From Cytobacillus sp. IB215665 (lineage in GTDB: Bacteria; Bacillota; Bacilli; Bacillales; SM2101): 64,000 nt of DNA. Shown here one piece after another: positions 1 through 8,942 of the stretch. Location of the stretch: positions 62,001 to 126,000 of the forward strand of contig NZ_JAXBME010000002.1 in NCBI RefSeq assembly GCF_033963835.1. Direction: 5' to 3'. The notes beneath the pieces are model-generated. The model was not told where the DNA came from, did no database searches, and worked only from the letters and a program-made list of their open reading frames with translations. Positions within the stretch are counted from its first letter, which is position 1. The number at the start of each line of letters is the position of its first letter. Both the position numbers and the translations under genes were made by a program.

Positions 1-1689
1 CTTGAATCAATTGCAATATATATGGAACTAAAAGGAGAAAATCCTTTTAAAATATCAGCATTTCGTAAAGCAGCATCAGCGTTAGAAAACGATGATCGAA
101 GCCTTTCTTCAATTAATACCTTTACTGATATACCAGGAATAGGTAAAGGTACATCTACGGTCATTTCGGAGTTTATTGAAAGTGGAGAGTCCTCTTTATT
201 AACAGAATTGAAAAAAGAAGTACCAACGGGTCTTATTCCATTATTGAAATTACCTGGGGTAGGCGGCAAAAAAATTGCAAAGCTCTATAAAGAATTAGCA
301 GTTGTTGACGCTGCTTCATTAAAGGAGGCTTGTATTGCAAATAAGGTACAAGCATTAGCCGGATTCGGGAAAAAAACAGAGGAAAAAATCCTTGCTGCTA
401 TTGAAGATATGGGCTCTCGGCCCGAAAGGTTGCCTATTGCATTTATGCTGCCGATAGCTAATGAAATTGAACAGGCATTAGCATCTATGGATGGCGTGAT
501 ACAATATTCAAGAGCTGGCAGTTTAAGAAGAATGAAAGAAACAATCAAAGATTTAGACTTTATTATTGCTACAAATGACCGTGATATAGTTAGAAAACAA
601 CTTATAGAGCTTAAACATATGACAACTATCATTTCAAATGGAGACACAAAGGTTTCAGTTCAATTACAATATGATTATGAAGTTTCTGTCGATTTTCGCT
701 TGGTTTCACCTCTTGAATTTGCTACGACACTACACCATTTCACTGGTTCTAAAGACCACAATGTTCGTATGCGTCAATTAGCAAAAGAACGAGGTGAAAA
801 AATAAGTGAGTATGGTGTCGAGAATATAAATACAGGAGAAACGACGACTTTTTCTTCAGAAGAAGATTTTTATTCTTATTTTGACTTGAATTATATTCCA
901 CCTGAACTTCGTGAAGATGGTAGTGAAGTAACTACATCCTTTCATTCAAAAGACTTAATTTCCTTAGAAGATATTCAAGGTGATCTACATATGCATTCGA
1001 CATGGAGCGATGGTGCGTATTCAATAGAAGAGATGGCTGAAGTGTGTAGGGATAAGGGATATAAGTATATGGCCATTACGGATCATTCACAGTTCTTACG
1101 AGTAGCTAATGGCTTAACAGTTGAACGCTTAAAGGCTCAAAGAGAGGAAATTAGAAGGTTAAATAAAAAATATGATGATTTTGTCATATTCGCTGGTGTA
1201 GAAATGGACATATTACCAGATGGTACATTAGATTATGATGATTCGGTCATGAAGGATATGGATATTGTTATTGCATCCATTCACTCTAGTTTCTCTCAAC
1301 CAAAAGAGATCATAATGGAGAGGTTAACAACAGCATTACGTAATCATCATGTTGATATAATTGCTCACCCTACAGGCAGGTTGATTGGGAGGCGTATGGG
1401 GTATGATGTAGATGTTGATATGCTAATTGAACTCGCAAAGGAGACTAATACCGCGTTAGAGTTAAATGCAAACCCAAACCGTTTAGACCTTTCATCAGAT
1501 CACCTTCGAAAAGCGCAACAGGCAGGATTGAAGATTGTCATAAATACGGATGCTCATAATATTGAAATGCTTGAGGATATGTCGATCGGTGTATCAACTG
1601 CAATGAAGGGTTGGGTAAAAAGCGCAAATGTGATTAATACATGGGACGTAGAAAGTGTTCGGGCTTTTTTACATCGACATGAGAAATAA
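1..1689 (+). CDS. polX: DNA polymerase/3'-5' exonuclease PolX (5' end cut by window)
   Basis: Family-X DNA polymerase with a C-terminal PHP nuclease domain, used in base-excision and gap-filling repair. The frame is open from base 1 (L-E-S-I-A-I-Y before the first in-frame ATG at 22), and PolX proteins have these residues upstream of MELKGENPFK. The true start is therefore just outside the window and about 8 residues are missing; 562 residues are visible. Seen: helix-hairpin-helix segments (DIPGIGKG, KLPGVGGKK), the nucleotidyltransferase pattern AGSLRR...KDLDF with a later SVDFR, then PHP metal-site motifs DLHMHSTWSDG, ITDHS, GVEMD, IIAHPTGR and NTDAH. All key PHP histidines and aspartates appear present. 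mutS2 follows 45 bp downstream, as in other Bacillus genomes. Confidence 0.95.
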   Translation, partial: LESIAIYMELKGENPFKISAFRKAASALENDDRSLSSINTFTDIPGIGKGTSTVISEFIESGESSLLTELKKEVPTGLIPLLKLPGVGGKKIAKLYKELAVVDAASLKEACIANKVQALAGFGKKTEEKILAAIEDMGSRPERLPIAFMLPIANEIEQALASMDGVIQYSRAGSLRRMKETIKDLDFIIATNDRDIVRKQLIELKHMTTIISNGDTKVSVQLQYDYEVSVDFRLVSPLEFATTLHHFTGSKDHNVRMRQLAKERGEKISEYGVENINTGETTTFSSEEDFYSYFDLNYIPPELREDGSEVTTSFHSKDLISLEDIQGDLHMHSTWSDGAYSIEEMAEVCRDKGYKYMAITDHSQFLRVANGLTVERLKAQREEIRRLNKKYDDFVIFAGVEMDILPDGTLDYDDSVMKDMDIVIASIHSSFSQPKEIIMERLTTALRNHHVDIIAHPTGRLIGRRMGYDVDVDMLIELAKETNTALELNANPNRLDLSSDHLRKAQQAGLKIVINTDAHNIEMLEDMSIGVSTAMKGWVKSANVINTWDVESVRAFLHRHEK

Positions 1690-1734
1690 TACTAACATAT
1701 ATTTGACCTCTCCAAGCATAAGGAGGAAAACATC

Positions 1735-4092
1735 ATGCTAGAACGAGTTTTAAAAACATTAGAATTTAACAAAATAAAAGATATATTGGTTACTCATGTT
1801 GCTTCTTCATTAGGGAAAGCAAAGGTAGATACGTTAATGCCAGCTACAATATTTGAAGAAGTAGTTAAATTACAAGAGCAAACAGATGAGGCTGTCAAAA
1901 TACTTCGATTAAAAGGCAATGTTCCTTTAGGGGGGATTTTTGATATTCGATCAAACGTGAAAAGAGCAAAGATCAACAGTACGTTACATCCTGAAGAGCT
2001 ATTGGATATTGCAAATACAATATATGCGGGAAGGCAAATTCAAAAATTTACGAGTGATATGATTGAAGATGATCATGACATCCCATATTTTCACGAGTTA
2101 AGTTCTGAACTAATTCCATTTAAAGAATTGGAAGACTCAATTAAGCAATGTATAAATGATTATGGAGAGATTTATGATCATGCTAGTTCTAAGCTGCGAA
2201 CAATAAGACAGCAATTAAGAACGAGTGAAGCCCGCATTCGTGAAAAATTAGAAAGTATTATTAGGTCGAGCTCAGCCCAAAAAAAGCTATCAGATGTTAT
2301 TATTACAATTAGAAATGATCGCTTTGTTATCCCAGTAAAACAAGAATATCGGAGTTCTTACGGTGGTATCGTTCATGATCAATCTTCATCTGGTGCAACA
2401 TTGTTTATTGAGCCGCAAGTTGTCGTTGAACTAAATAACCTTTTACATGAGGCAAAAATAAAAGAGAAGCAAGAAATTGAGAAAATACTACATGAATTAA
2501 CGGTAAATGTAGCAGAAGAAGCTGATGGGTTACTACATAATATTGACATACTAGCTGAAATTGACTTTATGTTTACAAAGGCCAAATATGCTCGCAGTAT
2601 CAAAGCATCAAAGCCAGTGATGAACAATGATCGTTATATTAGATTGGTTAAAGCAAAGCATCCATTAATTGATCCTGATGAAGTGGTACCTAACGATATA
2701 GAGCTAGGAAAAGATTATTCTACTATCTTAATAACTGGACCAAATACTGGGGGGAAAACAGTTGCGCTAAAAACGATTGGTTTATGTACGTTAATGGCAC
2801 AGTCTGGGCTGCAAATCCCTGCTGAAGATGGTTCTGAAATGTCTGTTTTCTCCTCGATTTATGCAGATATAGGTGATGAACAATCTATAGAACAAAGTTT
2901 AAGTACTTTTTCATCACATATGGTAAATATTGTAGACATTTTACAGCAGTTTAATAGTGAAAGTCTTGTGCTGTTTGATGAGTTAGGAGCGGGAACAGAT
3001 CCACAGGAAGGTGCGGCATTAGCTATTTCTATATTGGACGAAGTCTACCAAAAAGGAGCAAGGGTGGTAGCTACGACACACTATCCAGAGCTTAAAGCAT
3101 ATGGATATAATAGAGATGGAGTAATTAATGCTAGTGTGGAATTTGATGTAGAGACGTTGAGTCCTACATATCGTTTGCTTATTGGAGTTCCTGGGAGAAG
3201 TAATGCTTTTGACATATCAAGACGTTTAGGCTTAGACGAACAGGTCATATATCGAGCTAAAAAGCAAATTAGTACTGAAAGTAATACTGTGGAGAATATG
3301 ATTGCTTCCTTGGAAGATAGTAAAAAGCATGCGGAAGAGAAGCTAGAGGAAGCTGAGCGACTTAGGAAAGAAGCAAAGGATCTTCATAAGAAGCTTGAAG
3401 ATCAAATGACTGAGCTTGCTAGTCAAAAAGATGTGATATTCGAACAAGCAGAACAAAAAGCTCGCGAAACTGTTAATATTGCAAAACAAGAAGCAGAATC
3501 GATTATTGGGAATTTACGTAAAATTCAAAAGGAACAATATGCACAGGTGAAAGAGCACGAGCTTATTGATGCAAAGAAACGACTTGAAGCTGCCGCTCCA
3601 AAGCTTAATAAAAGTAAGAATAATATCATTCGCAAAAAGAATGAACAAAGCCTCCAACCTGGTGACGAAGTGAAAGTAATTAGCCTTGATCAAAAAGGGC
3701 ATTTACTAGAAAAGGCTTCATCGAAAGAGTGGCTAGTGCAACTAGGAATTATGAAAATGAAAGTGAAAGAATCAGATCTTCAATATGCTAGTCGTCCAAA
3801 ACCGATAGAAACGAAGCCTCTTGTAGCAATCAAAGGAAAAGAGTACCATGTCAGCCTTGAATTAGATTTACGAGGTGAAAGATTTGAAAATGCGATACTT
3901 CGTGTAGAGAAGTATCTTGACGATGCAATACTTGCTGGATACCCACGAGTTTCTATCATACATGGAAAAGGAACTGGCGCTCTAAGAAAAGGAGTTCAGG
4001 ACCTTTTAAAAAATCACAGAGCTGTTAAAAAAGTTCGTTATGGTGAGGCGAGTGAAGGTGGTTCAGGAATTTCTATTGTAGAATTGAAATAG
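1735..4092 (+). CDS. mutS2: Endonuclease MutS2 (MutS family ATPase with Smr domain)
   Basis: 785-residue MutS2. Family members bind branched DNA or collided ribosomes and lack the mismatch-recognition domain of MutS. Seen: Walker [10 protein letters not shown] near residue 333, the ABC-type signature region ([11 protein letters not shown]), Walker [19 protein letters not shown] near 410, a long charged coiled-coil stretch around 520-640, and a C-terminal Smr domain from about 707 with [11 protein letters not shown] and [13 protein letters not shown]. The LDLR and HGKG elements are the nuclease signatures of Smr. The start ATG has a strong ribosome site (aggagg) 7 bases upstream. Length matches the family. 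It lies between polX and the DUF350 gene and is probably co-transcribed with both. Confidence 0.96.
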   Translation: MLERVLKTLEFNKIKDILVTHVASSLGKAKVDTLMPATIFEEVVKLQEQTDEAVKILRLKGNVPLGGIFDIRSNVKRAKINSTLHPEELLDIANTIYAGRQIQKFTSDMIEDDHDIPYFHELSSELIPFKELEDSIKQCINDYGEIYDHASSKLRTIRQQLRTSEARIREKLESIIRSSSAQKKLSDVIITIRNDRFVIPVKQEYRSSYGGIVHDQSSSGATLFIEPQVVVELNNLLHEAKIKEKQEIEKILHELTVNVAEEADGLLHNIDILAEIDFMFTKAKYARSIKASKPVMNNDRYIRLVKAKHPLIDPDEVVPNDIELGKDYSTILITGPNTGGKTVALKTIGLCTLMAQSGLQIPAEDGSEMSVFSSIYADIGDEQSIEQSLSTFSSHMVNIVDILQQFNSESLVLFDELGAGTDPQEGAALAISILDEVYQKGARVVATTHYPELKAYGYNRDGVINASVEFDVETLSPTYRLLIGVPGRSNAFDISRRLGLDEQVIYRAKKQISTESNTVENMIASLEDSKKHAEEKLEEAERLRKEAKDLHKKLEDQMTELASQKDVIFEQAEQKARETVNIAKQEAESIIGNLRKIQKEQYAQVKEHELIDAKKRLEAAAPKLNKSKNNIIRKKNEQSLQPGDEVKVISLDQKGHLLEKASSKEWLVQLGIMKMKVKESDLQYASRPKPIETKPLVAIKGKEYHVSLELDLRGERFENAILRVEKYLDDAILAGYPRVSIIHGKGTGALRKGVQDLLKNHRAVKKVRYGEASEGGSGISIVELK

Positions 4093-4103
4093 GGGGAGCG
4101 AAA

Positions 4104-4511
4104 ATGAGCTCATTTTGGGAAAATGAACTTGTGCAAACAGCAGCATATTACAGTGTTGTTGTGCTTTCAATTATTATATTTTTAGCGATTTTTGAGATTG
4201 TAACAAAGTATAAAAATTGGGAACAAATAAAGAAAGGAAACATTGCTGTTGCCATGGCTACCGGAGGTAAGATTTTCGGTTTAGCAAATATTTTTCGATT
4301 TTCCATCGGTCATCATGATTCTTTATTAACGATGATGGGCTGGGGACTTTTTGGTTTTATATTACTCCTCAGTGGCTACTTTATTTACGAGTTTTTAACA
4401 CCAATGTTTAAAATTGATGAAGAAATTGAGAGCGATAATAGGGCTGTCGGTTTTATTTCAATGATTATTTCAGTAGGATTATCCTATGTGATTGGAGCAG
4501 GGATAGGTTAG
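4104..4511 (+). CDS. yshE: DUF350-family membrane protein (YshE-like)
   Basis: 135-residue integral membrane protein of unknown biochemical role. Four hydrophobic segments can be seen (about residues 10-30, 48-68, 75-98 and 113-134), separated by short charged loops such as KYKNWEQIKKGN. The pattern of a Gly/Ala-rich helix after a basic loop (NIAVAMATGGKIFGLA) is typical of DUF350 proteins, which often occur in pairs of two-helix repeats. A good ribosome site (agggggag) precedes the ATG, 11 bases after mutS2. B. subtilis has yshE in this position, which is the main reason for the symbol. Confidence 0.8.
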   Translation: MSSFWENELVQTAAYYSVVVLSIIIFLAIFEIVTKYKNWEQIKKGNIAVAMATGGKIFGLANIFRFSIGHHDSLLTMMGWGLFGFILLLSGYFIYEFLTPMFKIDEEIESDNRAVGFISMIISVGLSYVIGAGIG

Positions 4512-4526
4512 GAGAGATTAGTTAGA

Positions 4527-4613
4527 ATGGAAACTTTAGCAAAAGTTCTACTTGTATTATGTGGAATCTTTGTATTAATAGGCATCATATATATGCTTTT
4601 CTTTACGGGGTAA
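4527..4613 (+). CDS. Putative 28-residue single-pass membrane peptide
   Basis: Small open frame METLAKVLLV...MLFFTG, 15 bases after the yshE stop and preceded by ggagag at 4511-4516. After a short N-terminus (MET-AK), residues 8-26 form one continuous hydrophobic helix, long enough to cross the membrane. Adjacency, spacing and composition suggest it is translated with the upstream operon. No homologue is recognised and no function is assigned. An AT-rich sequence could yield such a frame by chance. Confidence 0.45.
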   Translation: METLAKVLLVLCGIFVLIGIIYMLFFTG

Positions 4614-4654
4614 GAAAAAGGATAGCTATTCTGTAATATACAATAATATTTAGT

Positions 4655-4685
4655 ACCCTTTCACATGAGCATACGGTGAAAGGGT
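4655..4685 (+). terminator. Hairpin closing the polX-mutS2-yshE unit
   Basis: Perfect 10-bp inverted repeat accctttcac/gtgaaagggt around an 11-base loop, followed by ctattta rather than a clean T run. The position, downstream of the small peptide and upstream of the FadR-controlled promoter, fits a transcription terminator. Confidence 0.55.
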
Positions 4686-4704
4686 CTATTTAGTCACTAT
4701 ATAC

Positions 4705-4759
4705 TTGACAAGAAAAACAGTCCTGTTTTATTATTAAAATATGAATGATGATTCATTCA
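4705..4759 (+). promoter_or_regulatory. Sigma-A promoter with FadR operator
   Basis: A consensus -35 TTGACA (4705-4710) and -10 TATTAT (4729-4734) with an 18-base spacer are followed at 4742-4759 by the perfect palindrome TGAATGA-TGAT-TCATTCA. This matches the B. subtilis FadR operator (TGAATGA-N4-TCATTCA, relieved by long-chain acyl-CoA). The operator covers the expected transcription start, so bound FadR should block initiation. The downstream gene is fadR itself, implying autoregulation. Confidence 0.85.
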
Positions 4760-4770
4760 TTTAATGAGGT

Positions 4771-4905
4771 GAGTGTTCAAAAGGAGGATAAGAAGGTTAG
4801 AAGAGCAGGGCGTGAAACTTGCTGTATTGGCATGGACTGCTGTAACGTCCAAAAGCATCATTTTTACCATTCTTTTTGAACATCCTTTTGAAGGGACGAG
4901 TTATA
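4771..4905 (+). promoter_or_regulatory. Structured leader between FadR operator and fadR
   Basis: About 135 untranslated bases. The 5' arm ttcaaaagga (4776-4785) can pair perfectly with tccttttgaa (4883-4892) just before the fadR start, or nearly perfectly (gttcaaaagg, 4775-4784) with ctttttgaac (4872-4881). The two 3' arms are adjacent, so the pairings exclude each other. The 5' arm overlaps an orphan aggagg. No sensor domain is recognised; a structural or regulatory role is inferred. B. subtilis has the acyl-CoA synthetase gene lcfA at this point, and no remnant of it is visible. Confidence 0.4.
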
Positions 4906-5499
4906 GTGAAGCGTAACAAACCGAAATACAAGAAAATCATTGATGCAGCTGTAATCGTAATTGCAGAGAATGGCTATCATCAAGCTCAAGTTTCAAAAAT
5001 TGCAAAACAAGCTGGGGTTGCAGATGGAACTATATATTTATATTTTAAAAACAAAGAAGATATATTGATATCTTTATTTCAAGAGAAAATGGGGAGTTTT
5101 ATAGAAAAAATTAGTGAAGAAATTGCAGGAATGGAATCAGCTAAAGAGAAGTTATTACTGTTGATTGAAAAACACTTCAAATTATTATCAGATGATCATC
5201 ATTTAGCGATCGTTACTCAGTTGGAATTACGTCAATCTAATAAAGAGATACGTGTAAAAATAAACGATGTGTTAAAAGGCTATTTAAAAGTATTGGACCA
5301 TATAATACTTGCAGGAATCGATAGAGGTGAATTTCGCAAAAATTTAGACATACGCCTAGCAAGACAGATGATATTTGGAACGATTGATGAAACAGTAACA
5401 TCGTGGGTAATGAATGATCAAAAGTATGATCTAGTGACATTAGCATATCCTCTGCACCATTTAGTAGTTAGCGGATGTGGGTCAACTGAGATTAGTTAA
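4906..5499 (+). CDS. fadR: TetR-family fatty-acid degradation regulator FadR
   Basis: 197-residue repressor of beta-oxidation genes. The N-terminal 60 residues form a TetR helix-turn-helix: KIIDAAVIVIAENGYHQAQV, then KIAKQAGVADGTIYLYFKNK. The rest is an all-helical ligand domain (LAIVTQLELRQSN, RLARQMIFGTIDETVTSWV) that binds long-chain acyl-CoA in the family. The start chosen is GTG at 4906 (VKRNKPKYKKIID), because the B. subtilis protein begins MKQKRPKYMQIID; an ATG 30 bases upstream lies in the leader hairpin. The perfect FadR operator upstream supports the call. The last residues (SGCGSTEIS) differ from the B. subtilis tail. Confidence 0.93.
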   Translation: MKRNKPKYKKIIDAAVIVIAENGYHQAQVSKIAKQAGVADGTIYLYFKNKEDILISLFQEKMGSFIEKISEEIAGMESAKEKLLLLIEKHFKLLSDDHHLAIVTQLELRQSNKEIRVKINDVLKGYLKVLDHIILAGIDRGEFRKNLDIRLARQMIFGTIDETVTSWVMNDQKYDLVTLAYPLHHLVVSGCGSTEIS

Positions 5500-5510
5500 T
5501 TAAACAAATG

Positions 5511-5542
5511 GTCAAAACTGGACGTTCTATGCCAGTTTTGAC
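5511..5542 (+). terminator. Strong hairpin after fadR, no T tract
   Basis: Perfect 11-bp inverted repeat gtcaaaactgg/ccagttttgac with a 10-base loop, starting 12 bases after the fadR stop. No T run follows, so it may be a transcript-end stabiliser or attenuator rather than a complete intrinsic terminator. Confidence 0.45.
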
Positions 5543-5551
5543 ACTGCAAAT

Positions 5552-5687
5552 GGCTTGTCTTCACACATAAGTGTACTTCTATGGTTTTATGATCATTTCC
5601 TTGAAATGAAAATTTCACCAATTGCATAAAACCTCGCTTTGATGTTGTAGTATTAAAATATTAACAATAAAAGTTGTGAAAAGAGCC
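5552..5687 (-). repeat. Degenerate copy of the GGCTCTTTTCG MITE-like repeat
   Basis: The right edge (aaaagttgtgaaaagagcc) matches the complement of the repeat's left terminus, and the left edge (ggcttgtcttcacac) loosely matches the other end. The centre is too decayed to align by eye. It occupies most of the gap between fadR and the enoyl-CoA hydratase gene. Confidence 0.4.
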
Positions 5688-5710
5688 TTTCAGAAAGAAG
5701 GGGTGAAAGT

Positions 5711-6484
5711 ATGGAATATACAAAATGTCATATAGCAAACTATGTCGCAACAGTTTCTTTGGATCATCCTCCAGCGAATGCTGTGTCATCTTTAGTTTTG
5801 AAAGAGCTTTCAAAAAGATTAGATGACTTTGAAAAAGATGATGATGTGAGGGTCATTTTATTACAAGGTGAGGGGCGCTTCTTTTCCGCAGGAGCTGATA
5901 TAAAGGAATTTACGACTGTAGAGAGCAGTGAAGAGTTCTCGGTCCTATCAGAAACTGGTCAACAATTATTTGAAAGAATTGAGTTATTTTCAAAACCTGT
6001 TATTGCAGCAATTCATGGAGCTGCGCTTGGAGGAGGTTTAGAGCTTGCAATGAGCTGTCATATACGCATTGTAACTGACAACGCAAAGCTTGGCTTACCA
6101 GAACTTCAATTAGGTTTAATACCAGGCTTTGCAGGTACACAGCGTTTACCACGGTATGTAGGTACTGCTAAGGCAGCTGAATTGATGCTAACGAGCGAGC
6201 CAATTTCTGGTTTGGAAGCTGTAAAATTAGGCTTAGCTAACCACGCGTTTCCTGAAGAAGTTATGTTAGAAGAAGCTAGTAAACTAGCTTTAAAAATAGC
6301 TGGAAAAAGTCCAATATCTGTTTCAGCTGTAATTGAATTATTAAAATACACAAAAGCTGATCAATACTATTCTGGAGTTAAGCGGGAAGCAGAGCTTTTT
6401 GGGAAAGTTTTTGCAACAGAAGATGCTAGCGAAGGTATTAGTGCATTTCTAGAAAAAAGGGCACCAACTTTTAAAGGAAAGTAA
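5711..6484 (+). CDS. fadB: Enoyl-CoA hydratase (beta-oxidation)
   Basis: 257-residue crotonase-fold enzyme that hydrates trans-2-enoyl-CoA to 3-hydroxyacyl-CoA. Seen: the acyl-CoA/oxyanion region SAGADIKEF (about 60-68), the oxyanion-hole glycines and first active-site Glu in GAALGGGLELA (about 104-114), and the second Glu region LGLPELQLGLIPGFAGTQRL (about 127-146). Both acid residues of true hydratases are present. A good ribosome site (aaagaaggggtg) precedes ATG 5711. The position between fadR and etfBA matches B. subtilis fadB, a single-domain hydratase unlike the large E. coli FadB. No FadR box is seen directly upstream, so expression probably comes from the fadR promoter. Confidence 0.92.
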   Translation: MEYTKCHIANYVATVSLDHPPANAVSSLVLKELSKRLDDFEKDDDVRVILLQGEGRFFSAGADIKEFTTVESSEEFSVLSETGQQLFERIELFSKPVIAAIHGAALGGGLELAMSCHIRIVTDNAKLGLPELQLGLIPGFAGTQRLPRYVGTAKAAELMLTSEPISGLEAVKLGLANHAFPEEVMLEEASKLALKIAGKSPISVSAVIELLKYTKADQYYSGVKREAELFGKVFATEDASEGISAFLEKRAPTFKGK

Positions 6485-6535
6485 CAATAGTTTGAGATGT
6501 TAAAATATTTTGAAGAGTAAATTGGAGGGAATAGA

Positions 6536-7309
6536 ATGAACATCTATGTATTATTAAAAAGAACATTTGATACTGAGGAGAAAATTGTTATTTCAAATGG
6601 TGAAATAAATGAAGATGGGGCTGAATTCATTATTAACCCTTACGATGAATATGCTGTTGAGGAAGCAATTCAAATTCGAGATGAGCATGGTGGAGAAATA
6701 ACTGTCGTAACTGTTGGGGGAGAAGAATCTGAAAAGGAACTTCGAACAGCGTTAGCAATGGGATGCGATAAGGCTGTATTGATTAATACAGAAGAAGATT
6801 TAGAAGAGAGCGATCAATATTCAACTGCTAAAATAATTGCAGAGTATTTAAAGGAACAGGAAGTTGACTTAATTTTAGCAGGGAATGTAGCAATTGACAG
6901 TGGCTCTGGTCAAGTTGGTCCACGCGTTGCAGAAATACTTGGGATGCCATATGTTACTACAATAACAAAACTAGACATTGATGGTAATAAAGCTACAGTT
7001 GTTCGTGATGTAGAAGGAGATTCAGAGATTATTGAAACGACATTACCATTACTTATCACAGCTCAACAAGGTTTAAATGAGCCACGTTATCCATCACTTC
7101 CAGGTATTATGAAAGCTAAGAAAAAGCCGTTAGAAGAGCTTGAATTAGATGATTTAGATTTAGATGAAGACGATGTAGCTCCAAAAACGAAGACAATTGA
7201 AATATATTTACCGCCTAAAAAAGAAGCAGGAAAAATATTAGCAGGCGACATTCCTGATCAAGTAAAAGAACTCGTATCGTTACTACATTCTGAAGCGAAG
7301 GTTTTATAA
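6536..7309 (+). CDS. etfB: Electron transfer flavoprotein, beta subunit
   Basis: 257-residue EtfB, which with EtfA carries electrons from acyl-CoA dehydrogenases toward the quinone pool. Seen: N-terminal MNIYVLLKRTFDTEEK, VVTVGGEESEKELRTALAMG, and the nucleotide-binding signature VAIDSGSGQVGPRVAEILGM followed by YVTTITKL. The C-terminal arm is acidic (LELDDLDLDEDD) and then extends in a way expected to wrap around EtfA. A strong ribosome site (ttggaggg) precedes the start. In relatives etfA follows closely; here 373 bases intervene, including a MITE-like repeat. Confidence 0.95.
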   Translation: MNIYVLLKRTFDTEEKIVISNGEINEDGAEFIINPYDEYAVEEAIQIRDEHGGEITVVTVGGEESEKELRTALAMGCDKAVLINTEEDLEESDQYSTAKIIAEYLKEQEVDLILAGNVAIDSGSGQVGPRVAEILGMPYVTTITKLDIDGNKATVVRDVEGDSEIIETTLPLLITAQQGLNEPRYPSLPGIMKAKKKPLEELELDDLDLDEDDVAPKTKTIEIYLPPKKEAGKILAGDIPDQVKELVSLLHSEAKVL

Positions 7310-7326
7310 ATTCATTATTAAGTAAA

Positions 7327-7488
7327 GGCTCTTTTCGTAAACTTTGTTTCTATAGTTCCTAAGCTAGAAGTTAAAGGTGTCATTTTACTCAATAATAATC
7401 TATTAATAGAAGAAAAGATGCCACGAAATTTAGTTGTGTTTGTGTTTAACTATCAATACGAATAACAACAATCTATGCGCAAACAGCC
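7327..7488 (+). repeat. MITE-like repeat copy between etfB and etfA
   Basis: 162 bp. Starts ggctcttttcgtaaacttt and ends caatctatgcgcaaacagcc. Carries the internal box agaaaagatgccacgaaatt-tagttgtgt also present (inverted) at about 60085-60115. No coding sequence. It splits a gene pair that is normally adjacent. Confidence 0.75.
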
Positions 7489-7682
7489 TAGATAAATGAG
7501 GATTGTATGGAAATTATTCAAAATGGCAAGGGCTGACTTTGGGTGGAGTAGGGGTAACATGTGCCATGCTCCAGTATGCATTACCAAGTGGTCACTTAAT
7601 CATTTCTACATGAAGGCACTCGTCGGGGGAGATCAAACCGCTTGTGCTAATCTTAAAAATAGTGTATTCGGGAGGAATAAAA
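7489..7682 (+). other. Unexplained sequence between the repeat and etfA
   Basis: About 190 bases holding only the etfA ribosome site (cgggaggaa, 7669-7677). A 64-codon frame (7496-7690) runs into the etfA start with no ribosome site and is not believed. Another frame reads LTLGGVGVTCAMLQYALPSG then stops, which looks protein-like but is too short to identify. It is more GC-rich than the neighbouring repeat. Possibly a remnant of an insertion or a leader RNA. Confidence 0.35.
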
Positions 7683-8660
7683 ATGGCTAGAAAAGTTTTA
7701 GTACTAGGGGAAGTTCGTGATAACACATTACGTAATGTGTCGTTCGAAGCGGTTGCAGCTGCAAAAACAGTTGCAGAAGGCGGCGAAGTAGTTGCAGTAC
7801 TAATTGGAGATGCTGTATCAAGTGTAGCTAATGAAATGATCTATTTCGGTTCAGACCGTGTTGTTATAGTAGAAGATGAAAAATTAAATGCATATACTAC
7901 AGATGGTTTTTCTCAGGCACTTCTTGCTGCAATTGATGCTGAGCAACCAGACGGAATCGTGATAGGACATACCGCTCTAGGTAAAGATTTAGCACCTAAA
8001 ATTGCGAGTAAACTTGACAGTGGGTTAATATCTGATGCAACTACTGTGGAAAGTGTAGGAGGAAATATTGTATTTACACGTCCTATCTATTCTGGTAAAG
8101 CATTTGAAAAGAAGATTGTAACTGATGACAAAATCTTTGTTACAGTACGTCCAAATAACATTGCTCCACTAGAAAAGGATGAAGCTAAAACTGGTGAAGT
8201 CTCTTCATTATCAGTTGATATTAAGGACCTCAGAACAATTATTAAAGAAGTCGTTAGAAAGGCTTCCGAAGGAGTAGATTTGTCAGAAGCTAAAGTAGTT
8301 GTAGCTGGTGGAAGAGGTGTAAAAAGTGAAGAGGGGTTTGAGCCATTAAAAGAGCTAGCAGATGTACTTGGCGGGGCAGTTGGTGCTTCACGTGGGGCTT
8401 GTGATGCTGAATACTGTGACTATTCGTTACAAATTGGTCAGACAGGAAAAGTTGTCACACCTGATTTATATATAGCATGTGGAATTTCAGGCGCTATTCA
8501 ACATTTAGCAGGTATGTCTAATTCGAAAGTTATCGTTGCAATTAATAAGGATGCAGAGGCAAATATCTTTAATGTAGCAGACTATGGAATTGTCGGTGAT
8601 TTATTTGATGTTGTTCCGTTACTAACAGAAGAATTTAAGAAATTAAAAGTTCTTTCATAA
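7683..8660 (+). CDS. etfA: Electron transfer flavoprotein, alpha subunit
   Basis: 325-residue EtfA, the FAD-binding partner of EtfB. ATG 7683 is preferred over one 39 bases upstream because it has a strong ribosome site (gggaggaat) and begins MARKVLVLGEVRD like B. subtilis EtfA. Seen: IVIGHTALGKDLAPKIASKL in the N-terminal domain and the C-terminal FAD signature with GGRGVKSEEGF, ASRGACDAEYCDYSLQIGQT, YIACGISGAIQHLAGM and INKDAEANIFNVADYGIVGD. The GASRGACDAEYC form, with Cys rather than the common GW, is found in Bacillus. It probably shares the fad transcript. Confidence 0.95.
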   Translation: MARKVLVLGEVRDNTLRNVSFEAVAAAKTVAEGGEVVAVLIGDAVSSVANEMIYFGSDRVVIVEDEKLNAYTTDGFSQALLAAIDAEQPDGIVIGHTALGKDLAPKIASKLDSGLISDATTVESVGGNIVFTRPIYSGKAFEKKIVTDDKIFVTVRPNNIAPLEKDEAKTGEVSSLSVDIKDLRTIIKEVVRKASEGVDLSEAKVVVAGGRGVKSEEGFEPLKELADVLGGAVGASRGACDAEYCDYSLQIGQTGKVVTPDLYIACGISGAIQHLAGMSNSKVIVAINKDAEANIFNVADYGIVGDLFDVVPLLTEEFKKLKVLS

Positions 8661-8710
8661 ATTTAAACACCAAATGGTGTAGTCAATAAAATAATCTTTT
8701 GACATGTGCT

Positions 8711-8763
8711 AAAAGGACTTTCCCTGTGTTTACTAAATAAGTAACAAGGGTGAAGTCCTTTTT
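8711..8763 (+). terminator. Rho-independent terminator after etfA
   Basis: Stem aaaaggactt (8711-8720) / aagtcctttt (8753-8762), with additional pairing ccct...aggg inside, then a T run. Ends the fad-etf unit. Confidence 0.85.
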
Positions 8764-8942
8764 ACAATGCTAGACGACAGAAAATACCCTTAATGAAGAA
8801 GATTAGTTAATTCGAAATTTACTGAAGTAAAATATAATCTTGAAGGCAAAAATACAACTGAAGCAAAAAATTAGCATCCAAAACCATACAGTGATATACT
8901 TTGATGTATTAAAAGAAGTAGATAATTAGGAGGAAGATAAAC

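Noticed and set aside
4741-4905. Remnant of an lcfA (acyl-CoA synthetase) gene
   Set aside because: No frame in this stretch shows AMP-binding motifs; it appears to be purely leader sequence.
7496-7690. 64-codon ORF upstream of etfA
   Set aside because: It has no ribosome site, overlaps the etfA start and its ribosome site, and has no recognisable similarity.
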